From positions 92,211-156,210 of the forward strand of contig JAPPMG010000055.1 of assembly GCA_028819215.1 (NCBI GenBank): a DNA stretch of 64,000 bases, written 5' to 3'. The DNA is from Bryobacterales bacterium. Its GTDB lineage: Bacteria; Acidobacteriota; Terriglobia; Bryobacterales; UBA6623. How positions within the stretch are numbered: position 1 is the first letter of the stretch; each line of letters opens with the position of its first letter. The notes below the pieces were generated by a model that was given only the letters and a program-made list of their open reading frames with translations, did no database searches and was not told where the DNA came from. This document shows, one piece after another, positions 1-9,279 of the stretch. Both the position numbers and the translations under genes were made by a program.

Positions 1-98
1 GTGAAGAGTGCAAGGTTCGTGCGAATCCGCGAACCGCTCACGAGCCTCATGCTACACCAAGGCTCGCATATGCTGGCACCGCGCTGCTTCAAAGACAG

Positions 99-1349
99 CT
101 ATCGCTGCATCTGGAGGCAGGCAAGGCCAAGCAGCAGCCTCCGCAGTCCGAGATCTCGACCCTTGGGGTCGTACCACTCGCTCGGGGCGTGCACATTGCC
201 GCCGAGGCCGCCACAGCCGATTGCGGCAGCCGGTAGACCCGCCGCCAGCGGGATGTTCGCATCGGTGGACGAGCAGTCCGACGCTGAAGATATCCGCAAA
301 TGGAGGTCAACCGCATGGAAGCACTCCGCAACAGGATTTCTTGGCAGCGGCGGAGCTGCCGGCCGGTTTCCTATCTCGCGCAAGACGCATCCGAGACGGC
401 TGCCCGACGCATTCTGGTTCTCAGCTGCCACAGCCTTGCGGGCCGCTTCCTCGACGGCGTGCTGGATGCGCCGGATCTCGGCCGGGTTGACTGATCGCAC
501 ATCGATCTTGGCCGAAGCTGACGTAGGGATCGAATTGACGCTGGTGCCGCCTTCGACAACTCCCACGCTGAGCGTCGTCTTGGGCTGGGACGGCAGGTGC
601 GCGCGTGTCATTCGAACAATCGCACCTGCCAGCGCATGGACCGGGTGAGGAGCCCCAAAATCGTTCCAGCTATGGCCGCCCGCTCCGTCGATGACCAACT
701 CGAAGCGCTTGCTTCCCAGCGCTGCGTCGGTGATATGGTTCAGCGAGGCGCCGTCCAGTACCAAGTAGCGGTCGATCCTTGCGGCGTAGGGCGAGTCCTC
801 GACAAGGTAACGGATTCCCCGCAGGTCGCCCTCGCCCTCTTCGGCGACATTGGCCACGAGCAGCACGTTCCGCTCCGCGTTCTCGACCAGCGGATCGGCT
901 AGCAGTCTGGCAAGGCCCAGCAGGGTCGCAAGGCCCGCTCCGTTGTCTGTCACTCCCGGTCCCGTGATTGTCCCGTCGGGTTTGACGCGGACGTCGTCCG
1001 GAGCAGATGGCGCCAGGATGGTGTCCATGTGCGCGGTGACCGCAACGTAGGGCAGGTGCGTGGAATGGACGATAGGCACCACTACGTTTCCGGCGTCGTC
1101 GATGCTCGGACTGTGGCCCAATGCGGCAAAGGCTGCTGATAAGTGTTCGGCCCTGGCGCTCTCGGCGAAGGTCGGAGCGGGCACCTTGCACAGCTCTACT
1201 TGCTGCCTATTGATCCAGTCGACGTGGTGTTTGCTGCGCCGCCAGGCGCGACCAACCCCCGCGAGCGCGGTCGCGTCGGCAATGGATCTCGGCCAATTCA
1301 AGGCCCCGAGATCAGGCGCCGAGACCGCGAGCCGAGGCTGCACCAGCAC
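99..1349 (-). CDS. M20 family metallopeptidase
   Basis: A 416-residue M20/M28-superfamily zinc peptidase, probably a di- or tripeptidase or amino-acylase. The metal-ligand pattern is visible in order: TAHMDT (first His/Asp), GVTDNGAG (bridging Asp), AEEGEG (catalytic and ligand Glu pair), LDG, and a late NVHAPSEW His. A dimerisation domain lies between the ligands (about residues 200-320). There is no signal peptide, so it is probably cytoplasmic. The GTG start is the longest option; the first ~45 residues are poorly conserved-looking and a later start is possible. It is divergent from the fucosidase with 63 bp between starts. The substrate cannot be assigned from sequence. Confidence 0.85.
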   Translation of the reverse strand: MLVQPRLAVSAPDLGALNWPRSIADATALAGVGRAWRRSKHHVDWINRQQVELCKVPAPTFAESARAEHLSAAFAALGHSPSIDDAGNVVVPIVHSTHLPYVAVTAHMDTILAPSAPDDVRVKPDGTITGPGVTDNGAGLATLLGLARLLADPLVENAERNVLLVANVAEEGEGDLRGIRYLVEDSPYAARIDRYLVLDGASLNHITDAALGSKRFELVIDGAGGHSWNDFGAPHPVHALAGAIVRMTRAHLPSQPKTTLSVGVVEGGTSVNSIPTSASAKIDVRSVNPAEIRRIQHAVEEAARKAVAAENQNASGSRLGCVLREIGNRPAAPPLPRNPVAECFHAVDLHLRISSASDCSSTDANIPLAAGLPAAAIGCGGLGGNVHAPSEWYDPKGRDLGLRRLLLGLACLQMQR

Positions 1350-1412
1350 AGTCTGGAGTGTAGCAATCGCTCGGATCTCCGCCCCGTGCCGCGAGCGTGC
1401 TAAGTTGCACTT

Positions 1413-2945
1413 GTGAAGAACATTGGCCCACGTTCGCGGTGTCTTGGCTGGCTGCGCGGCCCGATTCCAGTCCTCTTGCTCGCTACCCTGACCGCCAGCG
1501 CCCTAGTGTCTGCGGAGTACGCTGCGACTTGGGAGTCATTGGATTCGCGTCCCACTCCCGAGTGGTTTCTCGACGCCAAGTTGGGAATCTTCATCCACTG
1601 GGGCGTCTACTCCGTGCCGGCATACGCGTACCCCGATTCGTACTCAGAATGGTATTGGCATTCGCTGCGGGCGCCGCTCGAGGGGCGTAACGAGCGGCAG
1701 CGCCGCAATGCGCTGGCCACGCGGGAGTTCCACAATCGAGTCTATGGAGAGCGATTCATCTACCCGCAGTTCGCCCCCGAGTTCAAGGCGGAGCTATTCG
1801 ATCCGGAGCAGTGGGCAGATCTCTTCCGCAAGGCGGGCGCCCGCTACGTGGTACTGACCTCCAAGCATCACGACGGCTTCGCACTATGGCCCAGCAAGGA
1901 TGCCAACCGCACCTGGGGACGCCCGTGGAACAGCGTGGATGAAGGGCCCAGGCGCGACCTGCTAGGCGACCTCGGAAGTGCGGTCAGGGATGCCGGGCTC
2001 AAAATGGGGTTCTACTACTCGCTCTACGAGTGGTTCAACCCGCTCTGGTTGCAGGATCGCGACCGCTATATCCAAGAGCACATGATTCCCCAATTCAAGG
2101 ATGTGGTCAGCCGCTACCGGCCTGCGTTGATCTTCAGCGACGGAGAATGGGACCTGGAGCACGAGCGCTGGCAGAGCACGGAATTGTTGGCCTGGCTGTT
2201 CAACGAGTCGCCTGGCCGCGACGAGGTAGTGATCAATGACCGCTGGGGGAAGGGAATTCGACACAAGCACGGAGGCTACTACACGACCGAGTACGGGGCG
2301 GGCATGGCCGACGCAACGCATGCGTGGGAAGAGAACCGGGGAATCGGGCATTCGTTCGGCTACAATCGCAACGAGCCTATCGCCAACTACATGACCGCCA
2401 AGCAATTGGTCTGGGTGTTGGTGGACCTGGTCAGCCGGGGCGGGAATCTGCTATTGGATGTCGGCCCCACCGCGGACGGCCGTATTCCATTGCTGCAGCA
2501 GCAGCGCCTGCTGGAACTGGGAGCATGGCTGGAGGTCAATGGCGAGGCCATTCACGGCACTCGTCCATGGCGGACCCCTGCCCAGTGGACCGCTGGGGAG
2601 CGTCCAGTCCAAGAGTACAAGCAGTACCGCCAGCAGTACGACATCCTGCGAGTGGCAGGCTTGGAACCGGACGGCGACGTGGCCCGCAAGATGGTGTTTT
2701 TTACTCGCAAGGGCGCTGACCTGTATGCGATCCTGCCTGGCTTTCCCTCAGAGCCCGTCACTTTGGAAGGCGTCTCGGCGCCGACGGGAGCGCGCGTGAC
2801 CATGCTGGGCTCGAGCGCGGATCTGGAGTGGCGGCCGTCGCAGGCCGGCTTGCGGGTCACGCCGCCTGTCATCGCTCCGGACGAGCTGCCCTGTCATCAT
2901 GCCTTCGTGTTCAAGATCGCCGGCGGTGCGGCGTCGTCGGAATAG
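1413..2945 (+). CDS. Secreted alpha-L-fucosidase, GH29
   Basis: A 510-residue GH29 alpha-L-fucosidase starting at GTG. A signal peptide covers about residues 1-34 (basic start, then PVLLLATLTASALVSA), so it is exported. Family hallmarks are AKLGIFIHWGVYSVPAY near residue 57, LTSKHHDGFALW with paired His, and ALIFSDGEWD, whose Asp near residue 243 sits where the GH29 nucleophile lies. A C-terminal beta domain follows the barrel. The PfkB kinase begins 11 bp downstream. Together with the two sulfatases elsewhere in the window it suggests processing of fucosylated, possibly sulfated, glycans; that link is inference. Confidence 0.93.
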   Translation: MKNIGPRSRCLGWLRGPIPVLLLATLTASALVSAEYAATWESLDSRPTPEWFLDAKLGIFIHWGVYSVPAYAYPDSYSEWYWHSLRAPLEGRNERQRRNALATREFHNRVYGERFIYPQFAPEFKAELFDPEQWADLFRKAGARYVVLTSKHHDGFALWPSKDANRTWGRPWNSVDEGPRRDLLGDLGSAVRDAGLKMGFYYSLYEWFNPLWLQDRDRYIQEHMIPQFKDVVSRYRPALIFSDGEWDLEHERWQSTELLAWLFNESPGRDEVVINDRWGKGIRHKHGGYYTTEYGAGMADATHAWEENRGIGHSFGYNRNEPIANYMTAKQLVWVLVDLVSRGGNLLLDVGPTADGRIPLLQQQRLLELGAWLEVNGEAIHGTRPWRTPAQWTAGERPVQEYKQYRQQYDILRVAGLEPDGDVARKMVFFTRKGADLYAILPGFPSEPVTLEGVSAPTGARVTMLGSSADLEWRPSQAGLRVTPPVIAPDELPCHHAFVFKIAGGAASSE

Positions 2946-2956
2946 GCAAGCGTTAC

Positions 2957-3910
2957 ATGGACAAGACTTTCGATGTGGTAGGCGTTGGCCTCAACGCCAC
3001 GGACACCCTGCTATTGGTCCCGCAGTTTCCCGCCTACGGCGGCAAGGCACCGTTCGTGCGGGAGATTCGCTCTCCGGGCGGACAGGTAGCCAGCGCCATG
3101 GTGGCCTGCGTCAAGCTCGGTCTGAAGACCAAGTACATCGGCAGCGTCGGAGATGACGACGGCGGCCAGATCCTGCTACAAAGCCTGTCCGAGTCAGGCA
3201 TTGACGTCTCCCATGTGCAATTGCGGGCCGGCTGCCCGAACCAGTCAGCCTACATCGTCATTGACCAGACGACGGGGGAGCGCACGATCCTTTGGCAAAG
3301 GCCGGATTGCTTGAAGATCGTGCCGGAACATATTGAACCCGAACAGATTACGTGTGCTCGACTCTTGCATATCGATGGTCACGACACGGCGGCGGTTGAA
3401 CACGCGGCGCGCATCGCACGACAGCACGGGATTCCGGTGACGGTGGATGTGGACACGATCTACAGGGGGTTCGACCGCGTGCTGCCCTACGTGGACTACC
3501 TGATCGCGAGCACCAACTTTCCCGTCGAATGGACCAGCGAGCGGGATCCTTTCTTGGCTCTCGAGCTGATCCAGAAAGAATACGGCATGCGCGTTGCGGC
3601 CATGACGCTGGGGCCGCACGGCGCGTTGGCGCTGGTGGAGGGCAAGTACATCTACTCGCCGGCCTTTGTCGTCAATTGTCGCGACACCACCGGTGCAGGC
3701 GATGTATTCCACGGCGCCTTCTGCTATGCGGTCGTGGAGGGGTATTCGATCGAGGACGGACTGTCATTCTCCAACGCCATGGCCGCGCTGAACTGCAAGG
3801 AACTCGGAGCACAGGGCGGCATCCGCGGCGCGGACGCTGCGCGCGATCTGATCGCGACGGGCGAACGCCGGGTCAACGCGGACTTCTTGGTCAGGGCAGC
3901 TGGTAGCTAA
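2957..3910 (+). CDS. PfkB family carbohydrate kinase
   Basis: A 317-residue ribokinase/PfkB sugar kinase. The ATG at 2957 gives the typical opening DKTFDVVGVGLNATDTLL; the reading frame is open further upstream but inside the fucosidase gene, so that extension is rejected. The N-terminal PfkB signature region lies around SPGGQVASAMVACVKLG. The C-terminal signature DTTGAGDVFHGAF carries the anion-hole GAGD and the catalytic Asp. It starts 11 bp after the fucosidase stop and ends 15 bp before the rhomboid gene, so the three are probably co-transcribed. A sugar or sugar derivative released by the fucosidase is a reasonable but unproven substrate. Confidence 0.88.
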   Translation: MDKTFDVVGVGLNATDTLLLVPQFPAYGGKAPFVREIRSPGGQVASAMVACVKLGLKTKYIGSVGDDDGGQILLQSLSESGIDVSHVQLRAGCPNQSAYIVIDQTTGERTILWQRPDCLKIVPEHIEPEQITCARLLHIDGHDTAAVEHAARIARQHGIPVTVDVDTIYRGFDRVLPYVDYLIASTNFPVEWTSERDPFLALELIQKEYGMRVAAMTLGPHGALALVEGKYIYSPAFVVNCRDTTGAGDVFHGAFCYAVVEGYSIEDGLSFSNAMAALNCKELGAQGGIRGADAARDLIATGERRVNADFLVRAAGS

Positions 3911-3925
3911 GGGAGGCTCGGAACC

Positions 3926-4615
3926 ATGATCCCGCTGCGGGACCTGACCCCTCGCCGGCGGACTCCTTTCGTGGCGTGGACATTGGTCCTCGTCAACGTG
4001 GCGGTCTTTGTCTATCAGTACTTCGTGCTGGACTCGCTTCGGGCCCAGACGGTCTTTCTGGCATCGTTCGCCGCGGTACCGGCCGATATCGGGGCGGCGG
4101 TCTTGGGGCAGGAATCTCTCGTCGGCGGACTGATGCCTCTGGTGACTTCAATGTTCCTGCATGGGGGATTCATGCACCTGCTCGGCAACATTTGGTTCTT
4201 GTGGATTTTCGGCGACAACATCGAGGACGAACTTGGGCACGCCAAGTTCTTGCTGTTCTACCTCGCCTGCGGGGTGCTGGCGACCTTGGCTCACTTTGCA
4301 GCCGAGCCCTCGTCGACGGTCCCGCTGGTCGGAGCGAGCGGAGCCATCGCCGGGGTGATGGGGGCGTACTTGATGCGTTTTCCGCGATCCCGCGTCATTG
4401 TCTTGCTCCCGCTGCTTGTGTTCTGGACGACAGTGCAACTGCCGGCTTTCGTGATGTTGCTGTATTGGTTCGCGATCCAATTGCTCAACGGCGCGGCTGC
4501 TTCCAGCGGTGGCGGCGTAGCTTGGTGGGCTCACGTGGGCGGCTTTGCCATCGGCGCCGCACTGGCGCTATGCCTGACCCGAGGGCGGCCCAGACGGTCA
4601 TTGCAGGCCTACTAG
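3926..4615 (+). CDS. Rhomboid family intramembrane serine protease
   Basis: A 229-residue membrane protein with about six transmembrane segments. The catalytic Ser lies in GASGAIAGVMGAY and the catalytic His in WWAHVGGFAIGAAL. The loop-1 pattern HGGFMHLLGNIWFLWIFG is also typical of bacterial rhomboids. It cleaves membrane-anchored substrates within the bilayer; the substrate is unknown. A good Shine-Dalgarno (GGGAGG) precedes the ATG. It is last in the fucosidase-kinase-rhomboid run and is followed by a terminator-like hairpin. Confidence 0.93.
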   Translation: MIPLRDLTPRRRTPFVAWTLVLVNVAVFVYQYFVLDSLRAQTVFLASFAAVPADIGAAVLGQESLVGGLMPLVTSMFLHGGFMHLLGNIWFLWIFGDNIEDELGHAKFLLFYLACGVLATLAHFAAEPSSTVPLVGASGAIAGVMGAYLMRFPRSRVIVLLPLLVFWTTVQLPAFVMLLYWFAIQLLNGAAASSGGGVAWWAHVGGFAIGAALALCLTRGRPRRSLQAY

Positions 4616-4623
4616 ATCGCGGC

Positions 4624-4648
4624 TGATCGGGCCGGGCGAGCCCGATCA
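4624..4648 (+). terminator. Terminator-like hairpin after the rhomboid gene
   Basis: A perfect 9-bp inverted repeat (TGATCGGGC / GCCCGATCA) with a 7-nt loop lies just after the rhomboid stop and is followed by CTTTGTCCC. The T-tract is short, so this is a weak intrinsic terminator at best. It separates the rhomboid gene from the glutaredoxin. Confidence 0.5.
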
Positions 4649-4685
4649 CTTTGTCCCAGTTGCGGCTGTCATACTGGATGTCTAG

Positions 4686-4916
4686 ATGCCCCGCGTCACG
4701 TTCTACTCCCGTCCGGGATGTCGGCTCTGTGACGATGCGCGAAGGCAGTTGGAACTGGCCGAACCGGGTCTGGAGATCGAAGAGATAGACGTAGATTCAG
4801 ACCCCGCTTTGCGCCGGCGCTATGGCAATGACATCCCGGTTGCGGTGGCCGGAGGGCGCGAGCTCTTCAGGCACCGCTTCACGCCGGCGGCGCTGCACAC
4901 GTTGCGAAACGCATGA
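4686..4916 (+). CDS. Glutaredoxin family protein
   Basis: A 76-residue thioredoxin-fold protein, the size of a minimal glutaredoxin (DUF836/YruB-like). The redox motif PGCRLCDDAR lies at about residues 10-19, with VTFYSRPG before it and the cis-Pro region DIPVAV in the second half. It is cytoplasmic. It ends 6 bp before the iron-type dehydrogenase, so the two are likely co-expressed. It probably serves as a small thiol-disulfide reductant, but no partner can be named. Confidence 0.85.
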   Translation: MPRVTFYSRPGCRLCDDARRQLELAEPGLEIEEIDVDSDPALRRRYGNDIPVAVAGGRELFRHRFTPAALHTLRNA

Positions 4917-4922
4917 ACATCA

Positions 4923-6215
4923 ATGACAACCTCTGAAGGCTCAACAGAGTACGCGGTCGAGTTGGCCACTTCGAACATTCGCTTCGGGGCGGGCGTGACC
5001 CGAGAGTTGGGGCCCGATCTAGCGGATCGGGGAATCCGGCACGTTTTCTTCGTGACGGACCCGTTCCTCAAGGACCTGCATCCGGTGCAGGTCGCCTTGG
5101 CGTCGCTCGACGACGAGGGCGTTCGCGCGACGGTCTTCTCGGACGTGTCGGTCGAACCAACCGACGCTTCATTCCAAGCGGCCATTCGAGTCGCTAGCGA
5201 GATCGATCCGGACGCGTTTGTCGCGGTCGGCGGCGGATCGACGATCGACACTGCCAAGGCCGCCAATCTGTATTCCACCTACCCTGCGGAATTCCTGACC
5301 TACGTCAATCCTCCCATTGGGAGAGGTGTTCCGGTGCCAGGGCCGCTGAAACCCCTGTTCGCGGTTCCAACCACGGCCGGAACGGGCAGCGAGACGACAG
5401 GTGTGGCGATCTTCGATCTGGTCGAGATGCATGCGAAGACCGGTATCGCGGATCGGGGCTTGAAGCCGACTTTGGGGCTGCTAGATCCCGAGAACACCCG
5501 AACCTTGCCTCCCGCAGTGGCCGCATCGACCGGCTTGGACGTGCTCTCGCACGCGATCGAGTCGTACACCGCGCTCGATTACCGCACACGGGCCGCGCCG
5601 CGGCGCCCGAAGTATCGACCCGCGTACCAAGGCGCCAATCCCATCAGCGACCTGTGGGCGTTGCAGTCGTTGCGCATGGTGCGGACCTATCTGCCCAGGG
5701 CGGTATCCGACCCGTCAGACGACGAGGCGCGCGGGATGATGCTGCTCGCAGCTGCTTACGCAGGCATCGGCTTCGGCAATGCGGGCGTCCACTTGCCCCA
5801 CGGGATGTCCTATCCGGTGTCGGGAATGGTGCGCGACTTCCGCATGCCCGGCTATCCCACCTCGCACTCGATGGTTCCGCACGGGGCCTCCGTGATCCTG
5901 AATGCACCGGCAGTGTTCCGATTCACCGCGCCGGCCGATCCGCGGCGACATCTCGAAGCCGCCGCTGCGATCGGAGCGAATGTGTCGAACGTCGGCCAGG
6001 AGGATGCCGGCGAAGTGCTCGCTGACGCGATCACCGGCTTCATGCGCGAGTTGGACATGCCGAACGGGCTTCAAGCCCTCGGCTACACCGAGGCTGACAT
6101 ACCGGAATTGGTCGAAGGGACGTTGCCTCAGCATCGCGTGACGAAGATCTCGCCACGGAAGTTCTCGAACGACGATCTAGCCGGGATGTTTAGGGGCGCC
6201 CTGCGCGCTTGGTAG
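4923..6215 (+). CDS. Iron-containing alcohol dehydrogenase, hydroxyacid-oxoacid transhydrogenase type
   Basis: A 430-residue group III (Fe-type) alcohol dehydrogenase. The NAD-binding GGGSTIDTAKAANLY, the PTTAGTGSETTGVAIFD motif and the metal-ligand segments DVLSHAIESY and LPHGMSYPV are all present. The FLTYVNPPIGRG region, the inserted YRTRAAPRRPKYRPAYQGAN segment and the overall length match the ADHFE1/HOT branch, which oxidises 4-hydroxybutyrate while reducing 2-oxoglutarate. The HOT assignment is from pattern memory; the family-level call is secure. It starts 6 bp after the glutaredoxin gene. Confidence 0.87.
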   Translation: MTTSEGSTEYAVELATSNIRFGAGVTRELGPDLADRGIRHVFFVTDPFLKDLHPVQVALASLDDEGVRATVFSDVSVEPTDASFQAAIRVASEIDPDAFVAVGGGSTIDTAKAANLYSTYPAEFLTYVNPPIGRGVPVPGPLKPLFAVPTTAGTGSETTGVAIFDLVEMHAKTGIADRGLKPTLGLLDPENTRTLPPAVAASTGLDVLSHAIESYTALDYRTRAAPRRPKYRPAYQGANPISDLWALQSLRMVRTYLPRAVSDPSDDEARGMMLLAAAYAGIGFGNAGVHLPHGMSYPVSGMVRDFRMPGYPTSHSMVPHGASVILNAPAVFRFTAPADPRRHLEAAAAIGANVSNVGQEDAGEVLADAITGFMRELDMPNGLQALGYTEADIPELVEGTLPQHRVTKISPRKFSNDDLAGMFRGALRAW

Positions 6216-6225
6216 CCGTCGGCCT

Positions 6226-7200
6226 TCACTCAACTTCCTGGCGCGCCAAGATGGCGGCACCCTGCGTCACCACGCTTTCCCGTAAGCGCGAGGGGAGGAT
6301 CTCGTAGCTGTCGCGGAAATAGGGCACTACGTATCCGTGCGTTTGGTCTCGGACAAGTTCAAGCAGGCGCGGCGTCGCTGTGCCTAGGCCTCCTCCGATC
6401 ACGACTCGTTCCGGGACCAGGAGATTGATCACGGCACCGAGCGCTCTCGCCAGCCGGTTGGCTGAGACACACATCACTTCCGCGGCGAAATCGTCGCCGC
6501 CCTCCCATGCTCGAATGACTTGAACGCTGCTGATGCTTGTCGGTCCGGTTTCGCTGAACAGGGCAGAAGACTTCCAAGACTCGTGCGAGGACCGCGCCAG
6601 AGCGACTGCCAGCTTGGCCAAGCCCGGCCCCGAGCAGTGCGCCTCGACGCAGCCCGTGTTTCCACAGCAGCATTCGGGACCGCGTTCATCGACTACGATA
6701 TGGCCGATTTCGGCTTCTCCAATGTCACCAAACGGTTGGATCCTGCCCTCGCGGACGTAGCCGCCGCCCACGCCCGTGCCGAGCGTGACGTAGAAAACCG
6801 AACGAGCCCCGACACCAGCGCCAAGGTGTGCCTCAGCCAGCGCGGCGAGCTTGCAGTCGTTCTCGACGACCACGGGGACTCGGAATCGGCTTTCCAACTC
6901 GGCGGCGACGTTCACTTCTTCCCAGCCGTCCTCGTGGAGGCACAAGTGCGGGCTGTTGGTGGAGCGGCGCACTGTGCCACCGAAGCCGAATCCTATCGCG
7001 CGCAACTGCGCCGTATGCGGCGATTCGGAGAGCATCTTCTCGGCGGCGCCTACGATCCGCGCAAAGCTGTGCGCTGCCCGGTCGGACGGATCGCGCCGGA
7101 TGGATGTGGTCGTTCTGAGTCTGCCATCGCTGCTAGCGAGCCCGGCGACAAGCTTGGTCCCGCCCGTCTCGAAGGCCAGGAATGCCGCGTCGCCGCTCAC
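6226..7200 (-). CDS. ROK family sugar kinase
   Basis: A 324-residue ROK (repressor-ORF-kinase) protein without a DNA-binding domain, so probably a glucokinase- or fructokinase-like enzyme. Seen: phosphate loop FETGGTKLVAG (Glu in place of the common Asp), VENDCKLAALAEAHLGAG, catalytic-region GEAEIGHIVVD, and the ROK zinc motif CCCGNTGCVEAHCSG. The GTG at 7200 overlaps the rdgB stop by 4 bp (GTGA), which fixes the start better than the longer open frame to 7263 that lies inside rdgB. It is the last gene of the rph-rdgB-ROK operon. Confidence 0.88.
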   Translation of the reverse strand: MSGDAAFLAFETGGTKLVAGLASSDGRLRTTTSIRRDPSDRAAHSFARIVGAAEKMLSESPHTAQLRAIGFGFGGTVRRSTNSPHLCLHEDGWEEVNVAAELESRFRVPVVVENDCKLAALAEAHLGAGVGARSVFYVTLGTGVGGGYVREGRIQPFGDIGEAEIGHIVVDERGPECCCGNTGCVEAHCSGPGLAKLAVALARSSHESWKSSALFSETGPTSISSVQVIRAWEGGDDFAAEVMCVSANRLARALGAVINLLVPERVVIGGGLGTATPRLLELVRDQTHGYVVPYFRDSYEILPSRLRESVVTQGAAILARQEVE

Positions 7201-7778
7201 TGGTTGTCCTGTAGCCACGCGAGCATGGCGCGGAAGGCGCGCCCGCGGTGGCTGTGCTGCCACTTCGTGTGGTCCCGTATGCGCCCGAAGCTCGAGCGCA
7301 GCGGCGGATAGTAGAACAGGGGGTCATAGCCGAATCCTTGGCTGCCGGAATGCCGCCGGAGGACTCGCCCCTCGACCGTTCCTCGGAAGGTTTCGGCGAG
7401 CGTGCCTTTATGAAGCAAGGCAATCGTGCAGACGAATCTGGCGGTGCGCCTCTCGGGCGGAACGCGGGCTAGGCTGCGTAGCAGAAGCATGTTGTTTTCT
7501 CTGTCGCTGGCTGCCGGGCCGGCGAAGCGCGCAGAGTGGATCCCAGGAGCACCATCCAAGACATCGACCTCCAGTCCGGAGTCATCGGCGAAGAGCCATG
7601 CGGCCGGATTCGCCCGGTGGTAGCACAGCGCCTTTTGGAGCGCGTTCGCCTCGAACGTCGCACCGGTTTCCGGACACTCGACAGCCGGGCAGCCCGCAAT
7701 CGAGATATCCGCTCCGGAGGCCAGCCGAAACTCCCTCAGCTTGCCGTGGTTCGACGTGGCACAGACCAGTTCGAGCAT
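7197..7778 (-). CDS. rdgB: dITP/XTP pyrophosphatase (RdgB/HAM1)
   Basis: A 193-residue non-canonical purine NTP pyrophosphatase that removes dITP and XTP from the nucleotide pool. Family motifs: CATSNHGKLREF near the start, FADDSGLEVDVLDGAPGIHS, GSQGFGYDPLFYYP, and the C-terminal SHRGRAFRAML. The usual F-x-E-x-x-x-E-K-N stretch before SHRGRA is altered (SFGRIRDHTKWQH). It starts 3 bp after the rph stop and overlaps the ROK start by 4 bp. The rph-rdgB pairing is common in bacteria. Confidence 0.95.
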   Translation of the reverse strand: MLELVCATSNHGKLREFRLASGADISIAGCPAVECPETGATFEANALQKALCYHRANPAAWLFADDSGLEVDVLDGAPGIHSARFAGPAASDRENNMLLLRSLARVPPERRTARFVCTIALLHKGTLAETFRGTVEGRVLRRHSGSQGFGYDPLFYYPPLRSSFGRIRDHTKWQHSHRGRAFRAMLAWLQDNQ

Positions 7779-7781
7779 GAA

Positions 7782-8498
7782 CTATAGGGTGACGAGGTCG
7801 CGCTGCGCTGCAATGAGACCTTCGATGCCTTTCTGAGCCAAGCGCAATTGCGCGTCGAACTGCTCTCGATCGAACGTGTCGCCCTCAGCGCTGGCCTGCA
7901 GCTCGACGAACTCGCCGGCGGAGGTCATCACCACGTTCATGTCCACATCTGCCCGGGAGTCCTCTTCGTAGCACAGGTCCAGCATGGGCACGCCGTCCAC
8001 GACACCGACGCTGATCGCGGCCACGTAGTGCCGCAAAGGGGAAGCAGCGATGACGTTGAACTTCAAGAGCTGTGTGATGGCGCAAGCCATGGCCACCCAG
8101 CCGCCCGTGATCGACGCCGTGCGGGTGCCGCCGTCGGCCTGCATCACGTCACAGTCGACGGTGATGGTCCGCTCGCCCAACTTCTCCATGTCCACTGCTG
8201 TCCTCAGCGAACGCCCGATCAGTCTTTGGATCTCGAACGTGCGGCCCGACGGACGGCCTTGCGCTCCCAGGCGCGGCGTCCGAGTGGAGGTTGATCTCGG
8301 CAGCATGCCGTATTCCGCTGTTACCCAGCCGCGTCCCGTACCTCGCAGGAAGGTCGGGACCCTATTCTCGACCGTTGCCGAGCAGATGACCTTTGTGTTG
8401 CCCGCTTCGATCAGCGCCGAGCCTTCGGCAGTTTCGAGGATGCCCGGCTGGACGCGCGTCTGTCTGGGCTGTTCTGGCCTCCTGCCATCAATTCGCAT
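7782..8498 (-). CDS. rph: Ribonuclease PH
   Basis: A phosphorolytic 3'-5' exoribonuclease of about 238 residues that trims tRNA 3' ends. It opens [13 protein letters not shown] and carries [19 protein letters not shown], the EYGMLPRST motif, [13 protein letters not shown], and [18 protein letters not shown]. The ATG at 8498 is preferred to a TTG one codon upstream and follows a GGGAGAG-type ribosome site. It is first in the rph-rdgB-ROK operon and divergent from pgsA. Confidence 0.96.
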   Translation of the reverse strand: MRIDGRRPEQPRQTRVQPGILETAEGSALIEAGNTKVICSATVENRVPTFLRGTGRGWVTAEYGMLPRSTSTRTPRLGAQGRPSGRTFEIQRLIGRSLRTAVDMEKLGERTITVDCDVMQADGGTRTASITGGWVAMACAITQLLKFNVIAASPLRHYVAAISVGVVDGVPMLDLCYEEDSRADVDMNVVMTSAGEFVELQASAEGDTFDREQFDAQLRLAQKGIEGLIAAQRDLVTL

Positions 8499-8635
8499 CA
8501 ATTCTCATTCTCTCCCAACCGCGCGGCGCGGCAATCTGCCCGGAACTGGTGCATCCAGTCCGCGCTAGAACGCTGAAGCGCCCGGTATAGTACGCTAACG
8601 CTAGCGATTCGCATGTGACGGGCGCCCGTCCCTCT

Positions 8636-9271
8636 ATGAATCTGCCGAACCTACTGACGCTATCGAGGATCTTCCTCGTCCCGCTGCTCGTAGCGGTCTT
8701 GCTGCGCAAGAGTGCCGTCGAGCTCGATACAGGCTGGGTTGTCCTGACTCGGGAAGCCATTGCGCTGGCCATCTTCCTCGCCGCGGCGCTAACGGATCTG
8801 CTGGACGGCTACCTTGCGCGACGCCGGCGACAGGTCACCACGTTGGGCAAGCTCCTCGACCCCATCGCCGACAAGGTGCTCGTTGCCGCCGCCCTGATCT
8901 CCCTGGTCGAATTGGATCGTGTGGCCGCTTGGATGGTGGTCTTGATTGTCAGCCGAGAGTTTGCAGTCTCGGTACTGCGCAACGTGGCCCTGTCTGAGGG
9001 AATCGTGATCGTGGCCAGCGAGTTTGGCAAGGCCAAGATGGTGTCTCAGGTGGCGGCCGTCTCCCTGTTGCTACTCGCGCCGCACTCGGCAATCGTCGAA
9101 CAAATCGGCTATTTCGTGCTGTGGCTCGCCCTACTGCTCACCGTGTGGTCGATGGTCGACTATTTCCGCGCCTTCTTGCAGCGGACAGGCAACGCGGAGA
9201 AGCGTGCGACCGAGGAACAGCAGGCACCTGTAATCCGTAGAGACGTGTCAGACGTGGGCAACCGCTCGTAG
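8636..9271 (+). CDS. pgsA: CDP-diacylglycerol--glycerol-3-phosphate 3-phosphatidyltransferase
   Basis: A 211-residue CDP-alcohol phosphatidyltransferase making phosphatidylglycerophosphate. It opens MNLPNLLTLSRIFLVPLL, typical of PgsA, which favours the ATG at 8636 over the GTG 21 bp upstream. The CDP-OH-P signature is complete: DGYLARRRRQ, then G four residues on, then DPIADK, giving DG-x2-AR-x8-G-x3-D-x3-D. Several transmembrane helices follow. The hydrophilic tail after residue ~185 is not conserved in the family. Confidence 0.94.
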   Translation: MNLPNLLTLSRIFLVPLLVAVLLRKSAVELDTGWVVLTREAIALAIFLAAALTDLLDGYLARRRRQVTTLGKLLDPIADKVLVAAALISLVELDRVAAWMVVLIVSREFAVSVLRNVALSEGIVIVASEFGKAKMVSQVAAVSLLLLAPHSAIVEQIGYFVLWLALLLTVWSMVDYFRAFLQRTGNAEKRATEEQQAPVIRRDVSDVGNRS

Positions 9272-9279
9272 GAGCGCGT

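Noticed and set aside
1..98. Partial gene at the left edge
   Set aside because: The open frames from base 1 run antisense to the M20 peptidase and show no conserved content.
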